From positions 138,965 to 202,964 of the forward strand of contig JBCCHB010000005.1 in NCBI GenBank assembly GCA_039028975.1: a stretch of 64,000 nt of DNA. Direction: 5' to 3'. This DNA is from JAHBNG01 sp039028975. GTDB lineage: Bacteria; Chloroflexota; Anaerolineae; Caldilineales; Caldilineaceae. Shown here piece after piece: positions 34,554 to 43,622 of this stretch. The first letter of the stretch is position 1. The number at the start of each line of letters is the position of its first letter. The notes beneath the pieces are model-generated. The model was not told the origin of the DNA and made no database searches. It saw nothing but the letters and a program-made list of their open reading frames with translations. Position numbers and translations under genes: made by a program.

Positions 34554-37205
34554 TTACGGATTCCTATTCAGGCTTTGTTCTTGCAATGATATGGCAAGAT
34601 TTTCTTTAATTTTTATCGCTTTATCTCGGTAACCAGGATGGTCTCCAGCGGCTTGCAATACGCGTAATGATTCTTCAAGTATGATTTCTGCCTGCTCTGG
34701 CGAATTATTAGCGAGATGAAGCGTCCCCAGTTCATTTAGAACGTTAGTAAGTTCCCACGAATCACCTAATTGGCTCCATAAGTGAATACTTCTTACAAAT
34801 GCCTGCTCTGCTTCCGCCCAATTACTCATGTGTCGCAACGTAATTCCTAGGTTATTATGGAGCCTGGCAAGATAAGGAACATCCTGGAATCGTTCAAATT
34901 TCGACTTCACGGACGTAAAGAGTTCGAATGCTAGTTGAAACTTACCTAGCTCTAACTGCATTACCCCAAGGTTCATGTGATACCTCGCTTCGTTGAGTAG
35001 ATCTCCCACACTTGCAAAATACGCTATAGCTTTTTCAAAGCAAGCAATCGCCTCATCTAGCTCTTGCAACATATGGTGTACTCGTCCTAAATCACAATAA
35101 GCATGAGATGCTAAGCCGTTTTCGTTATGGAGTAGAAATAAATCGGATGCCACAGTAAGATATTCTTTGGCCCTTTTCCATTGTTGTTCATCGAATGCAA
35201 TCATACCCAATACGTAATAACTTGCTCCTTGGATAGAATCATTTTCAAACGTTAGGCTTAATGAATCAGCGACTAATTTTTTTGCTATCTTATGTTGCTT
35301 TTGTAATCGTTTAACATTCGCCAATCGATTTAGGGCTCTGGCCTGATTTCGGTGATCTCTTAAATCTGTATATGTTTTGAGACTAGCCGATAGTCTATCA
35401 TCCGCCTGGTCAAATTCACTTAGAGAGCGATAAAGGACGCCTGACAGTAGATACAACTCTGCAAGAGATGTTTGATCCAGGGTTTTCTGACTAACTGCAA
35501 TTGCCTTTTCCAAATAAAAAAGACACTCTCTTCTCTCTCCTGCCTTGTCCATCAATGGTGTGATCTTCAGCATCAACCGACTCGTAACCGACCAAATCTC
35601 CTCTATTTCCAATCCAAAGTCAAGCGCCCGCGCGGCCAACCTTCGGAGCGACTCAGGCGGCATTCGCTCACCGTATCGCTCAACCTGCTCTTCAAGATAG
35701 CCCATTGCCCGTACCACACACTTCTGCAAGAAAAGAGCGTAGTCAAAGCCCGCTGAATACTCAACACCATCTAATTCAGTCTGAGCGGCATCTCCACTAC
35801 GTTGCCAGCTACAGATATCTTGCAGAACAAAGCTGGCCGTCAATGGGTGAACATGGTAAAGGAGTCCTTTCCCCACATCTTCTTGGCTTCCTTCTAATGT
35901 TAAATCTGCAACTTCAATCAGCGACAGTTGCCAGAGCTCCTCGATGGCGTCGCCCGCGTCCTTTTCCGTCAAACAACTAATTTGAGCCAAGATATCTAGC
36001 GCTCCGCCCTCCCCTGGAATCAGTAACGACAACGCAACGATCAACTGTTGAGCCTCCAGCGAGAGCAACAGCCAGGAGGGCAGATATAGTTGCCGGTAAA
36101 GAGTTCCACTTTTATTGCGACCGCTTGTACTGATTTGAGCAGTGCGTACTCTTTCCACAATGGAACCAAAGGATTGATAGCGAGCCTGCCCTACGGCCAA
36201 CTTTGCAGTCAATGGTGACCCGCCGGCCACGGCAGCAAATTCGGCTATTCGTTCGCTGGTGACCTGCTCCAATGCACTAACGTTTCGCTCTTGGGCCTCT
36301 TGCAGCATGAGTTGAGCCGTGGACTCGGCGTCTAAACCCATCAAGTGGATGGGAAAGACGTTGTCTCCAAAGCGAATGCGGCTGGTACAGAGGACTTTGG
36401 ATGGGTTGAGCAGCGGAAATAGGCGGGTCAATAGCGTCGCCTGCTCAGTCGCGGCGGTTTCCAGGTTATCCAGGCAGAGCAAGAGCCGTTTCTCGCGCAA
36501 GAAAGCAAGCACCCTTCGTTCTTTCTCCTCCTCGCTTAGCGAAACCAACTCTGGGGCGCCCAACTCCCGCACAACCGCATTGAGAATACCTTCAAAGGTC
36601 AACCCACTAGCAGGGCTTGCCCCCTCTGTTCGACTGCTCGTATTGATCGCTGATTGGCTGGCTGCGCTGATCCAAATAAATCCATCAAATAGACCCGTAG
36701 CTTGACAGACTTGCAGAATGCCGTGGGCCAGCGCTGTCTTGCCAATGCCACCCAGACCATCAATGCCCACAATCCAGCGGCCTTGATTATCTTGCAGTGC
36801 GTTCAGGGCCAAGTTTAGTGGATCTTTGCGGTTGATCAGGGCACGGAAGGGCGGGTTGGGCAGATTGGATGGTGGTGTTTGTGGCGATGTCTGTGGGGAT
36901 GGCGATGGCGACAGTGGAATATCTGCTATTGGCTCGCTTCCCATCTCATCTACGAGCGGGATAGTTGATTCTGTGGGTGCGAAACCCGCGGCTTGTAACA
37001 GTGCATTTCGAGCTTCGCCATGTACGCCTAATATGTCGGCCACCCGCACCACCATCTCTGGCGTACGAGGCCGAGAATGACAGCTGCGCCAGCGGGTTAC
37101 CGTACTAGGATTTAGCCCCAAACGACGGGCCACCGCGGCACCGGATAGGTCACTTGCTGAGAGGTATTGGTCGATAAGTTCTCCAAATTCTGGGTAATAG
37201 AGCAT
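34554..37205 (-). CDS. XRE-HTH / NB-ARC / TPR STAND regulator (883 aa)
   Basis: The start at ATG 37205 is chosen because the N-terminus (MLYYPEFGELIDQYLSASDL) then aligns with the paralogue at 40817 (MVQYLEFSTLLVRYLNERD). An XRE-type helix-turn-helix lies at about 20-60 (AAVARRLGLNPSTVTRW), then a Pro/Ser linker, an NB-ARC NTPase (P-loop GLGGIGKTAL about 150-159, Walker B LLCLDNLE, LCTSR, GGSPLTAKL), a winged-helix region and about eight TPRs from about 560 to the end. Such proteins are ATP-dependent sensors: TPRs or NB-ARC detect a ligand and the HTH acts on DNA. It is transcribed away from the small exported peptide gene at 37524. The frame continues upstream to 37289, so a longer form is possible. 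Confidence 0.85.
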   Translation of the reverse strand: MLYYPEFGELIDQYLSASDLSGAAVARRLGLNPSTVTRWRSCHSRPRTPEMVVRVADILGVHGEARNALLQAAGFAPTESTIPLVDEMGSEPIADIPLSPSPSPQTSPQTPPSNLPNPPFRALINRKDPLNLALNALQDNQGRWIVGIDGLGGIGKTALAHGILQVCQATGLFDGFIWISAASQSAINTSSRTEGASPASGLTFEGILNAVVRELGAPELVSLSEEEKERRVLAFLREKRLLLCLDNLETAATEQATLLTRLFPLLNPSKVLCTSRIRFGDNVFPIHLMGLDAESTAQLMLQEAQERNVSALEQVTSERIAEFAAVAGGSPLTAKLAVGQARYQSFGSIVERVRTAQISTSGRNKSGTLYRQLYLPSWLLLSLEAQQLIVALSLLIPGEGGALDILAQISCLTEKDAGDAIEELWQLSLIEVADLTLEGSQEDVGKGLLYHVHPLTASFVLQDICSWQRSGDAAQTELDGVEYSAGFDYALFLQKCVVRAMGYLEEQVERYGERMPPESLRRLAARALDFGLEIEEIWSVTSRLMLKITPLMDKAGERRECLFYLEKAIAVSQKTLDQTSLAELYLLSGVLYRSLSEFDQADDRLSASLKTYTDLRDHRNQARALNRLANVKRLQKQHKIAKKLVADSLSLTFENDSIQGASYYVLGMIAFDEQQWKRAKEYLTVASDLFLLHNENGLASHAYCDLGRVHHMLQELDEAIACFEKAIAYFASVGDLLNEARYHMNLGVMQLELGKFQLAFELFTSVKSKFERFQDVPYLARLHNNLGITLRHMSNWAEAEQAFVRSIHLWSQLGDSWELTNVLNELGTLHLANNSPEQAEIILEESLRVLQAAGDHPGYRDKAIKIKENLAISLQEQSLNRNP

Positions 37206-37523
37206 AAGTGATTTTACAGAAAGAGTTTGAGAAGTCGTGGGTTGCAATGCACGCACCACCCAGGTACTGAGATCCGCAGAATATTCCATCCCTTTTCATA
37301 TCCCAGCATCGTGCAATGCACGAGTTATGAATCAAATGCACCAATGCAACGCTCTGGATGCACCGCTTGCCCGCTAAGCTTAAGGCCAAGACCTGGCCAC
37401 GGTTCTTCACAATCAAAACCAAGCTTGCTCGTTGGGGAAATGCGCGCGTACTGCTTTTGTCATGCTGAAGCGGTGGGGTTCCTCTACGCAACGAGCCTTT
37501 CCCTTAACAGGAGGCACGTTCAA
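37206..37523. other. Divergent promoter region between STAND regulator and pre-peptide gene
   Basis: 318 bases. It ends with a perfect AGGAGG (37509-37514) nine bases before ATG 37524. The stretch should hold the promoters of both genes. Repeated tgcaatgca/gcatcgtgcaatgcac-type words (about 37244-37255, 37307-37322, 37340-37360) could be regulator sites but were not proven to be palindromic operators. Confidence 0.4.
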
Positions 37524-37691
37524 ATGAGTTCACAAGTTTTTCAGAAGAGCCGTAAGGGATTGGTAATGCTAGTAATGGCTGCGTTTTTTGCTCTATCAGC
37601 CCTATCATTACCAACACTAATTGACGACTATACTGGTACGTCTTTTGTGACATCAGCATTAGCAGATGATTATGAAGATACTGGTGACTGA
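37524..37691 (+). CDS. Small exported pre-peptide (55 aa)
   Basis: A perfect Shine-Dalgarno AGGAGG lies nine bases before ATG, strong evidence that it is translated. The 55-residue product starts with a basic segment (QKSRKG), a 17-residue hydrophobic core (LVMLVMAAFFALSALSL), a Thr/Ser/Tyr middle and a SALA/DD junction that looks like a signal peptidase site. Cleavage there would leave an acidic octapeptide, DDYEDTGD. It resembles pro-peptides of secreted signals. It sits between two paralogous HTH-NB-ARC-TPR regulators (divergent from one, convergent with the other). A pheromone or secreted effector role is inference; no family was recognised. Confidence 0.65.
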   Translation: MSSQVFQKSRKGLVMLVMAAFFALSALSLPTLIDDYTGTSFVTSALADDYEDTGD

Positions 37692-37811
37692 TTGAAGTAA
37701 ACAGGAGAAGAGCTAAGGCTGTTCCACAAAAGGGTTGCCCCTTACTCTGCTAAGCTGCCACAGCCTGTGCGGGTTGCACTGGCACGAGGCCGTGCCTACT
37801 GCACAGATATT

Positions 37812-39050
37812 TTATTCTGTGGAATGGTCCAATACAAAACTATAATGTTCGCTCTTCTTCTGCTCCAGCCTGGCTTGTTTTATATGCATCAATAGCATCT
37901 CGCGTAATTTATGGTAATAGGGTTCGTCTTTTATTATTACCAGTTTGTCTAATGCCTTGTTGAATTCACAAATTGCCTTGTTGTAGCGATTAAGGCTCAG
38001 GTAGGTTAAGCCTAATCCGTCCATTGCGTTACATAATGAACGGATATTACCGAGCTGATGCCATATATTAATCCCAGCCAAATACGTTTCTTCGGATTGT
38101 TTATACTCACCTAGCTTTCGGTAATTTATGCCCATATTTATGTACACTTTTGCCAAATTTAGATGGTCGTGTGCATTGCTAAAGACTTTTTCCGCTGCTC
38201 TGAATAGCTTCAATGCATCGTACAGTCGGTCGCAAATAGAGTAGATAATACCGAGATTGGTCTGAGTCTTTGCTTGGTTAACTGGATCATCTATTTGTGC
38301 AAATAATGAAAGTGCCCTTTCATAACAATTGATTGCTTCAGTATATTTTTCTTGTTTACGTAAAGCGGGTCCAAGATTACGCAAGCCTCGGGCAATTTCA
38401 CGCTTACTCCCTCGCTCTTCCCACAACTTCAAAGAGTGCCGAAAGTGGCTTTCGGCCTTTTGCCACATATTTCTTGCTCTTGCGACTTCTCCTAAAACAT
38501 AATGAGAGTTTGCTTGTTCAAGCTCTGTGGTTTTTAGGTTGTCAAGGGCTTGCAGAGCTAATTTGGCTGCATATTGAAACTTTTCTTCTCGGCATGCGAC
38601 AAGCGCTAACCGGTTCAGGATAATACACTGGCCAGACAAATTATTTTGTTCCTCAAACCCCTCCAAACTAAAAGTGAGCCATCGAGTAGCCTTATCAAAT
38701 TGGCTTAGTCGGTAATACAGGTTGCCGATTTGCATACCAAGCTCAGCTGCCGTGGTTCTATCATCCAAATTCCGGCTATGTTTGACAGCATCTTCTAGTC
38801 GTAAAAGCCAATCACCCCGATGACCCGCCTGCTCCATCTTCGGGGCCATCACCAACAGCAAATCTCGCGTGCCTGTCCATGCCTCATCAACCTTCAATGC
38901 ATGATCCAACACTCTCAGCGCCCGCGCCTTGACATCTTCACATAATAGACTTTCATCGTCAGGAATGGTATCCAGGGTCGCTAGAACGCCACGCGCTATA
39001 TTTTGCCGGAAGCGTTCGGCGTAATTATTGGCAGCAGGAACAGGAGTCAT
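37812..39050 (-). CDS. TPR protein, split-off C-terminal half of a STAND regulator
   Basis: A 412-residue all-helical protein with about eight to nine TPRs (for example ANSHYVLGEVARARNMWQKA, INCYERALSLFAQ, LGEYKQSEETYLAGINIW). It starts 15 bases after the NB-ARC gene stops. Its N-terminal 60 residues (NIARGVLATLDTIPDDESLL, DEAWTGTRDLLLVMAPKMEQ) align in position with the segment that follows NB-ARC in the one-piece paralogue (34554-37205). The two proteins therefore probably work as one sensor in two chains. No Trp/Cys-rich or catalytic motif is seen. Confidence 0.82.
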   Translation of the reverse strand: MTPVPAANNYAERFRQNIARGVLATLDTIPDDESLLCEDVKARALRVLDHALKVDEAWTGTRDLLLVMAPKMEQAGHRGDWLLRLEDAVKHSRNLDDRTTAAELGMQIGNLYYRLSQFDKATRWLTFSLEGFEEQNNLSGQCIILNRLALVACREEKFQYAAKLALQALDNLKTTELEQANSHYVLGEVARARNMWQKAESHFRHSLKLWEERGSKREIARGLRNLGPALRKQEKYTEAINCYERALSLFAQIDDPVNQAKTQTNLGIIYSICDRLYDALKLFRAAEKVFSNAHDHLNLAKVYINMGINYRKLGEYKQSEETYLAGINIWHQLGNIRSLCNAMDGLGLTYLSLNRYNKAICEFNKALDKLVIIKDEPYYHKLREMLLMHIKQARLEQKKSEHYSFVLDHSTE

Positions 39051-39065
39051 TGATTCTTCCTAATT

Positions 39066-40817
39066 TTAAGTGGGCGGATTTTCCCATAACACCACTTGCC
39101 GATACAAAAACGTCCTCGTCAAACTATGAATGTTATAACGCCGACTATGCAGATCCCCATGCACGTTAACCAAATTGAGCGTCACCAGCTTATTTAATCC
39201 CTTCCGCAGATCGCCATCACTTAGGTTTGCGACCTGACCCAAAAAGGCCAAATCCTCGCCGCCTTCATGGACCAAAGGCATAGCCAATAGCACTTCCCGG
39301 CTCAATTCATCTAAACTATCCCACGCTCGTCGGTAGATGAATGTGTAGAGATTCTCAACAGGTTCACCCCGCACTTCGGCCAAGTCTGCTAAGACCACGT
39401 CCACCGAGTGAATGTGGAGCTGGCCCACCACCAGCCGGATGGCTAGCGGATTGCCACCTATGGTATCGACTATGGGCTGTAGGACCTCATCAGGACTTTC
39501 CGATAGGAGAGATAGGTTACTCAGATCTGCCTCTTGCCGGAGTAGTTGTACCGTATGGGCTTGACTAAGCTCTGGCACGATGAAGTGGTAGATATTTGGC
39601 TCGCAGTGGAGGCGCTCTCGGGAGGTGATAATAAATTTGCTGGGATTGGCCAGCCGCTGCAAAGTGGGCATTAGATCGCGTACGTCTGCCAGCGTCTCCA
39701 GATTATCCACGACAATTATATGGGGACGCTCCTTAAGATGAGCTTCGAGGATAGAGAGTTTCCTTTCTAGCGGAAAGCCCGCAGTGCCGACCACATCTGC
39801 TAGCAGTTGTTTGACTAGCGCATCAACAACGGCTTCACCTGTTATGAGGGGGGTGGACACTGCCTCGATACCGCCTCCCATATTGAGATAGGAATGGCGA
39901 ACTGTAACCCACCCAATGTCGTCCACAACACTTTCATTGATAATCTGTCGCATCAATGCGTCAGCGAGCGATGTCTTGCCTATGCCGCCCAACCCCTCCA
40001 GGGCAATCAAGTAGGGTGATCCACTGGTCCCTACGAGATTGCTCAGATGCGCCAAATGTTGCTCCATTCCTACCAGATTAACGTAGATGGCCGCTTCTAA
40101 GCGCTCTCCTAGCATGGCGCGCTGTTCTTTGCGCGCTTCGGCTTCCATCTCTCGGATGATCCCGGCTAGCTGTTCAATAGCCTCTTTCTGAAGGGAGTAC
40201 ACAGTGCTATCAGCGACGTTGAGTTGATTGGCGACCGAATGGGCCTTTTCCTTGTCCAAAAAGCGAAGGCGTAACAGCTTTGCACTGTCGGCATCACAGT
40301 TCTTTTCAAGCAGTTCTAGAGCTTGGTGCAGAAGGCGATTTGTCGCCTTTTGAGGATGTCTGCGAGCTGTGTCATCAACTTTGCGAAGCAGATACAAATA
40401 GTGGAGCGGACTTGGATCTGAGGATTTTGCGTGCCACTGCCGCAAAGCGGATCGAACATCTTCATTGAGCGTAGGAAAGAGTGCGGAATTCTCTGAATGT
40501 TCACGAGGGCTGTAGACATTTGATATCTGACCACGATTGATATGAAATTGACGATTTTCGAATGGTGAATTGCCGTTTTCCACGATCGCATATCCAGCTG
40601 CACTCATTAACTCGCCACGTTCTCTCACGTCATATACACCAAGGATATCTGCTATTTGTCCTACCACTTCTGGCGAACTCGGCCGGGCAGCATCGTGAAT
40701 CCAGCGGCTGACGGTGCTACTATGAACGTTTAGTCGGCGTGCCAACCAAGCTGAGGTACGATCTCGTTCATTCAAATATCTCACCAACAGAGTCGAAAAT
40801 TCTAAATATTGTACCAT
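39066..40817 (-). CDS. XRE-HTH / NB-ARC regulator lacking its TPR part (583 aa)
   Basis: ATG 40817 is preceded by AAAGGAG at a good distance. Helix-turn-helix at about 15-50 (AWLARRLNVHSSTVSRW), then a second helical DNA-binding-like segment (about 150-225) containing LLRLRFLDKEKAHSVANQLN and VADSTVYSLQKEAIEQLAGI, which looks like a sigma-region-4/LuxR-type HTH. NB-ARC: P-loop GLGGIGKTSL (about 275), Walker B IIVVDNLETL, ITSRERL, GGNPLAIRL. The protein ends after the winged helix (LTRTFLYRQVVLW). The TPR half is a separate gene 15 bases on. Two HTHs in one STAND protein is unusual. It is divergent from the DJ-1-like and NOS genes. Confidence 0.85.
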   Translation of the reverse strand: MVQYLEFSTLLVRYLNERDRTSAWLARRLNVHSSTVSRWIHDAARPSSPEVVGQIADILGVYDVRERGELMSAAGYAIVENGNSPFENRQFHINRGQISNVYSPREHSENSALFPTLNEDVRSALRQWHAKSSDPSPLHYLYLLRKVDDTARRHPQKATNRLLHQALELLEKNCDADSAKLLRLRFLDKEKAHSVANQLNVADSTVYSLQKEAIEQLAGIIREMEAEARKEQRAMLGERLEAAIYVNLVGMEQHLAHLSNLVGTSGSPYLIALEGLGGIGKTSLADALMRQIINESVVDDIGWVTVRHSYLNMGGGIEAVSTPLITGEAVVDALVKQLLADVVGTAGFPLERKLSILEAHLKERPHIIVVDNLETLADVRDLMPTLQRLANPSKFIITSRERLHCEPNIYHFIVPELSQAHTVQLLRQEADLSNLSLLSESPDEVLQPIVDTIGGNPLAIRLVVGQLHIHSVDVVLADLAEVRGEPVENLYTFIYRRAWDSLDELSREVLLAMPLVHEGGEDLAFLGQVANLSDGDLRKGLNKLVTLNLVNVHGDLHSRRYNIHSLTRTFLYRQVVLWENPPT

Positions 40818-41192
40818 TTCATGGGTGCTCCTTTGTGGTCCTCCGGAAAATTCCTCAAGAGACCTGGGTGGAGTAAAGATCATATAGATGGTCAGTAGCT
40901 AAATACACAACGGGCTGTACCGGGAGAGATGAAAATCGAACAAGATTTGAAGATTCCGCAGTTGTTTATCTTTCTAATCTTTTCATCCCTGCTTATTATC
41001 AGGGAAGATCGCAATCTGTCAATTCGACTCGGGATGGGGAGAAATCTGTACTCGGCAAAAGTGAAGGATTTCTCGCTGGTTTTCCCGGGTGGGAAACGAA
41101 AATAATTTGGAATTGATTTGAAATGTAGCTCAAATGCCAAGTAATCCTAACCATAAGCTAGGTAGTTAATACTGAAGCATACTATACACATA
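40818..41192. other. Divergent region between NB-ARC regulator and DJ-1-like/NOS genes
   Basis: 375 AT-rich bases with no convincing gene. It should contain the promoters for the regulator (minus) and for the plus-strand pair, and is the natural place for regulator binding. Confidence 0.4.
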
Positions 41193-41915
41193 GTGGGTGT
41201 CGCAATAGGTATTAGAGACATTGCAGAGGTTCACAGGAGGTTTGCAGGAGATTTTCAGAGAATCGACGAAATATACGCCAAGGGAGTTTATTGGCTTAGG
41301 GAAGTGAAGAGAAATTACAAAGTACTTGACGATGTTTTTTTCGATATGATAAGGCTATCAACAAGCCGGAATACGTTCCATAAAATTATGCTAAAGGATT
41401 TGATTATGAATTTCGAGCAAGGGAGTCGCTTATCTCGCTTAAATCCAAAGCCGACCGTCTTTATCTTATGGGCGGATAAATTCGATGAATGCTTCGCCAC
41501 CATCTGTGTGACCCAACTACGTCGTGCAGGGCTGCGTGTGAAGATGGTTGGTTTGGCTGGACGTCAGGCAAAAGGCCTAAACGGTCTGATGCTAGGTACG
41601 GATGTAGCGCTTGGAGAGGTACTTGCTATGGTGAGTGACACGGTTTGTTTAATCATCCCTTGCGACAAATTCGCTTTACGTCGGCTAGAATCCGATCCGC
41701 GTTTGGAAGATTTTCTCAGACAGGTTTCTCAGAATGAAGCACTCGTTGTGCTTGGACATACAACTGCTGCTGAAGCGGCGATGATTCAGTGGCAGGAGAT
41801 TTTTTGTTCCAAATCTGTGCTCACACCACCAATGGATGATATGATGGGGTTTGCCCAAAACTTGGCACAGCAGCTATTAACCACAATTTCGGATCGGAGA
41901 TGTGGCCGGGGCTAG
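41193..41915 (+). CDS. DJ-1/PfpI-like protein with altered nucleophile elbow
   Basis: The 240-codon frame starts at GTG 41193; the N-terminal 85 residues are helical and unrecognised, and ATG 41348, 41390 or 41408 are alternative starts. From about residue 85 it follows the DJ-1/PfpI pattern: TVFILWADKFDECFATICVT, then RRAGLRVKMVGLAG, GLMLGTDVALGEV and LIIPC. At the nucleophile elbow, where the family has a Cys followed by His (CHG type), the segment reads ALVVLGHTTAAEAA, so the usual catalytic Cys seems replaced. It may be a binding protein rather than an enzyme. It lies 131 bases before the nitric oxide synthase gene on the same strand. Confidence 0.6.
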   Translation: MGVAIGIRDIAEVHRRFAGDFQRIDEIYAKGVYWLREVKRNYKVLDDVFFDMIRLSTSRNTFHKIMLKDLIMNFEQGSRLSRLNPKPTVFILWADKFDECFATICVTQLRRAGLRVKMVGLAGRQAKGLNGLMLGTDVALGEVLAMVSDTVCLIIPCDKFALRRLESDPRLEDFLRQVSQNEALVVLGHTTAAEAAMIQWQEIFCSKSVLTPPMDDMMGFAQNLAQQLLTTISDRRCGRG

Positions 41916-42046
41916 TATAGGGTGGAAAACTCCTATGCAAATCGGTGAAATAGGGTTCATTTGCACTTCATTATCATCCATCAGCTAGGCTATAGCACAA
42001 GTTCAAATACCGTACTTGTTTATCTATTATCTCACGAGGAATGCTC

Positions 42047-43351
42047 ATGAATATCCCTTTTCAACAATGTCCATTTACAGCCGCATCAGAAAAGGCTATC
42101 AATGGTACCAACAAATCAATCAATGACATGACATATGGCTTACCCGTTGTGATGCCCCAGGAATCTAAAGAAGCGACAATAGAGTCTGATGCCGCACAAC
42201 CAGCACAAGCATACGAAATCTCAACTCAAACCGATGCCGCCACCAACTATACGCTAGATGAAGCAGAAACCTTCTTACGCCAATTTGCGGAAGAAAGAAA
42301 ACAACGAGAAGAAACTTACCAAGCCCGTCTACACGAAGTTCGAGAATCCATTAAACAAACCGGGGCTTACCAGCATTCAACAGAAGAATTGAATTTTGGG
42401 GCCACGGTGGCTTGGCGTAACAGCACCCGCTGTATCGGACGACTCTATGTAAAGACCCTAAAGGTGCTAGATATGCGCCATGCAAACACTGCCCAAGAGG
42501 TCTTCGATGCCTGTGTGGAGCATCTGCACTTCGCAACCAATGGGGGAGATATCCGCTCCACGATTACTATCTTTCGGCAAGCGGAGCCAAATGGCTCTTC
42601 CATCCGTATTTTCAACTCGCAGCTAATCCGCTATGCCGGCTACCAACAGCCCGACTCGTCAGTCATCGGGGATCCAGCGAATGTAGCGTTTACCAAGTTT
42701 GCTCAGAAGCTTGGCTGGCAAGGAAAGGGGACGCCCTTCGATGTTCTACCACTAGTGATTCACATTCCTGGTCAGCCGCTTCAGTTCTTCGAACTGCCAC
42801 GAGACGTAATCATGGAAGTGGAAATGGAACATCCTGACTATTCATGGTTTAGGGAACTTAGGCTGCGTTGGCACGCCGTACCTGTCGTCTCCGACATGCG
42901 TTTGGAGATTGGTGGCATCTCGTATCCAGCAGCGCCCTTCAATGGTTGGTATATGGGGACTGAAATCGGCGCCCGAAACTTTGGCGATGAGGAACGATAT
43001 AACATGCTACCCGTCATTGCTAGACGGATGGGGCTAGACACATCTGCCAACAGCACGCTATGGAGAGATCGAGCACTAGTGGAGCTAAACGTAGCCGTCC
43101 TGCGGTCGTTTGACCAAGCAAATGTGAAGATGGTCGACCACCACACTGCATCAGATCTCTTCATGCATCATGTCCATCAAGAAGCCAAACTAGGGCGCTG
43201 TACCTATGCCGATTGGGCTTGGATTACGCCACCAATTTCCGGTTCAGCCACCAAGGTCTTCCATCAGCCCTTTGAGGATGCGACCGTGACGCCCAATTTT
43301 TTCTATCAAATCTGCACTAGCCCTGCTCTTTTGGGTTGTCAAAAAAAATGA
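42047..43351 (+). CDS. nos: Bacterial nitric oxide synthase oxygenase
   Basis: A 434-residue oxygenase-only NOS. The heme-thiolate Cys is about residue 129 in the signature AWRNSTRCIGR. The arginine-binding Glu is about 306 in NGWYMGTEIGARNFGDEERY. LPLVIHIPGQPLQFFELP and DHHTASDLFMHHVHQEAKLGR (pterin and dimer region) are conserved. No reductase domain is attached, as in Bacillus and Deinococcus enzymes, so cellular reductases must supply electrons. An N-terminal extension of about 100 residues (CPFTAASEK and a Glu/Gln-rich helix) is present. ATG 42047 is preferred over 42041 because GAGGA lies seven bases before it. It makes NO from L-arginine. A strong terminator follows. Confidence 0.93.
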   Translation: MNIPFQQCPFTAASEKAINGTNKSINDMTYGLPVVMPQESKEATIESDAAQPAQAYEISTQTDAATNYTLDEAETFLRQFAEERKQREETYQARLHEVRESIKQTGAYQHSTEELNFGATVAWRNSTRCIGRLYVKTLKVLDMRHANTAQEVFDACVEHLHFATNGGDIRSTITIFRQAEPNGSSIRIFNSQLIRYAGYQQPDSSVIGDPANVAFTKFAQKLGWQGKGTPFDVLPLVIHIPGQPLQFFELPRDVIMEVEMEHPDYSWFRELRLRWHAVPVVSDMRLEIGGISYPAAPFNGWYMGTEIGARNFGDEERYNMLPVIARRMGLDTSANSTLWRDRALVELNVAVLRSFDQANVKMVDHHTASDLFMHHVHQEAKLGRCTYADWAWITPPISGSATKVFHQPFEDATVTPNFFYQICTSPALLGCQKK

Positions 43352-43395
43352 CGCCGATATAGCACTCGCCTTGGTAGCCAATTCACTGAGTTCAA

Positions 43396-43455
43396 AATGT
43401 AAATAGCGGAAAGGGCAGGTAGATTGCTCTACCTACCCTTTCTGCTGTTTACATT
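43396..43455 (+). terminator. Long hairpin terminator after the NOS gene
   Basis: gaaagggcaggtaga (43409-43423) pairs with tctacctaccctttc (43428-43442) with a 4-base loop. Pairing extends outward through aatgtaaa and tttacatt. It is 45 bases after the NOS stop and could work in both directions; on the minus strand it also follows the tRNA-end relic at 43464. Confidence 0.7.
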
Positions 43456-43463
43456 AAACTATT

Positions 43464-43485
43464 GGCGGGAGCGACGGGAGTCGAA
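43464..43485 (-). other. tRNA 3'-end relic 1
   Basis: On the minus strand, ttcgactcccgtcgctcccg plus cc has the T-arm and acceptor 3' sequence seen in the intact tRNA-Asp gene at 48808-48880 (which ends cgtcgctcccgcc). No full cloverleaf could be completed; a poor GGGCGTGG near 43550 may be a decayed 5' end. Confidence 0.5.
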
Positions 43486-43563
43486 TACGCACAAAGTTCC
43501 TCATAGGTGTCGCTCTCAACAGTGGTCAATTCGAAAATTGGCAACCACGCCCAATCAAACAAA

Positions 43564-43594
43564 AAAGAACCTCCAAGCAACTTGAAGGTTCTTT
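43564..43594 (-). terminator. Minus-strand terminator after tRNA-end relic 2
   Basis: aaagaacctccaag (43564-43577) pairs with cttgaaggttcttt (43581-43594); on the minus strand it ends in a T-run. It is placed after the relic at 43623-43646 and the 1615-residue protein gene. Confidence 0.65.
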
Positions 43595-43622
43595 CTATCC
43601 TATATTCGATTCCTACAGGTCT

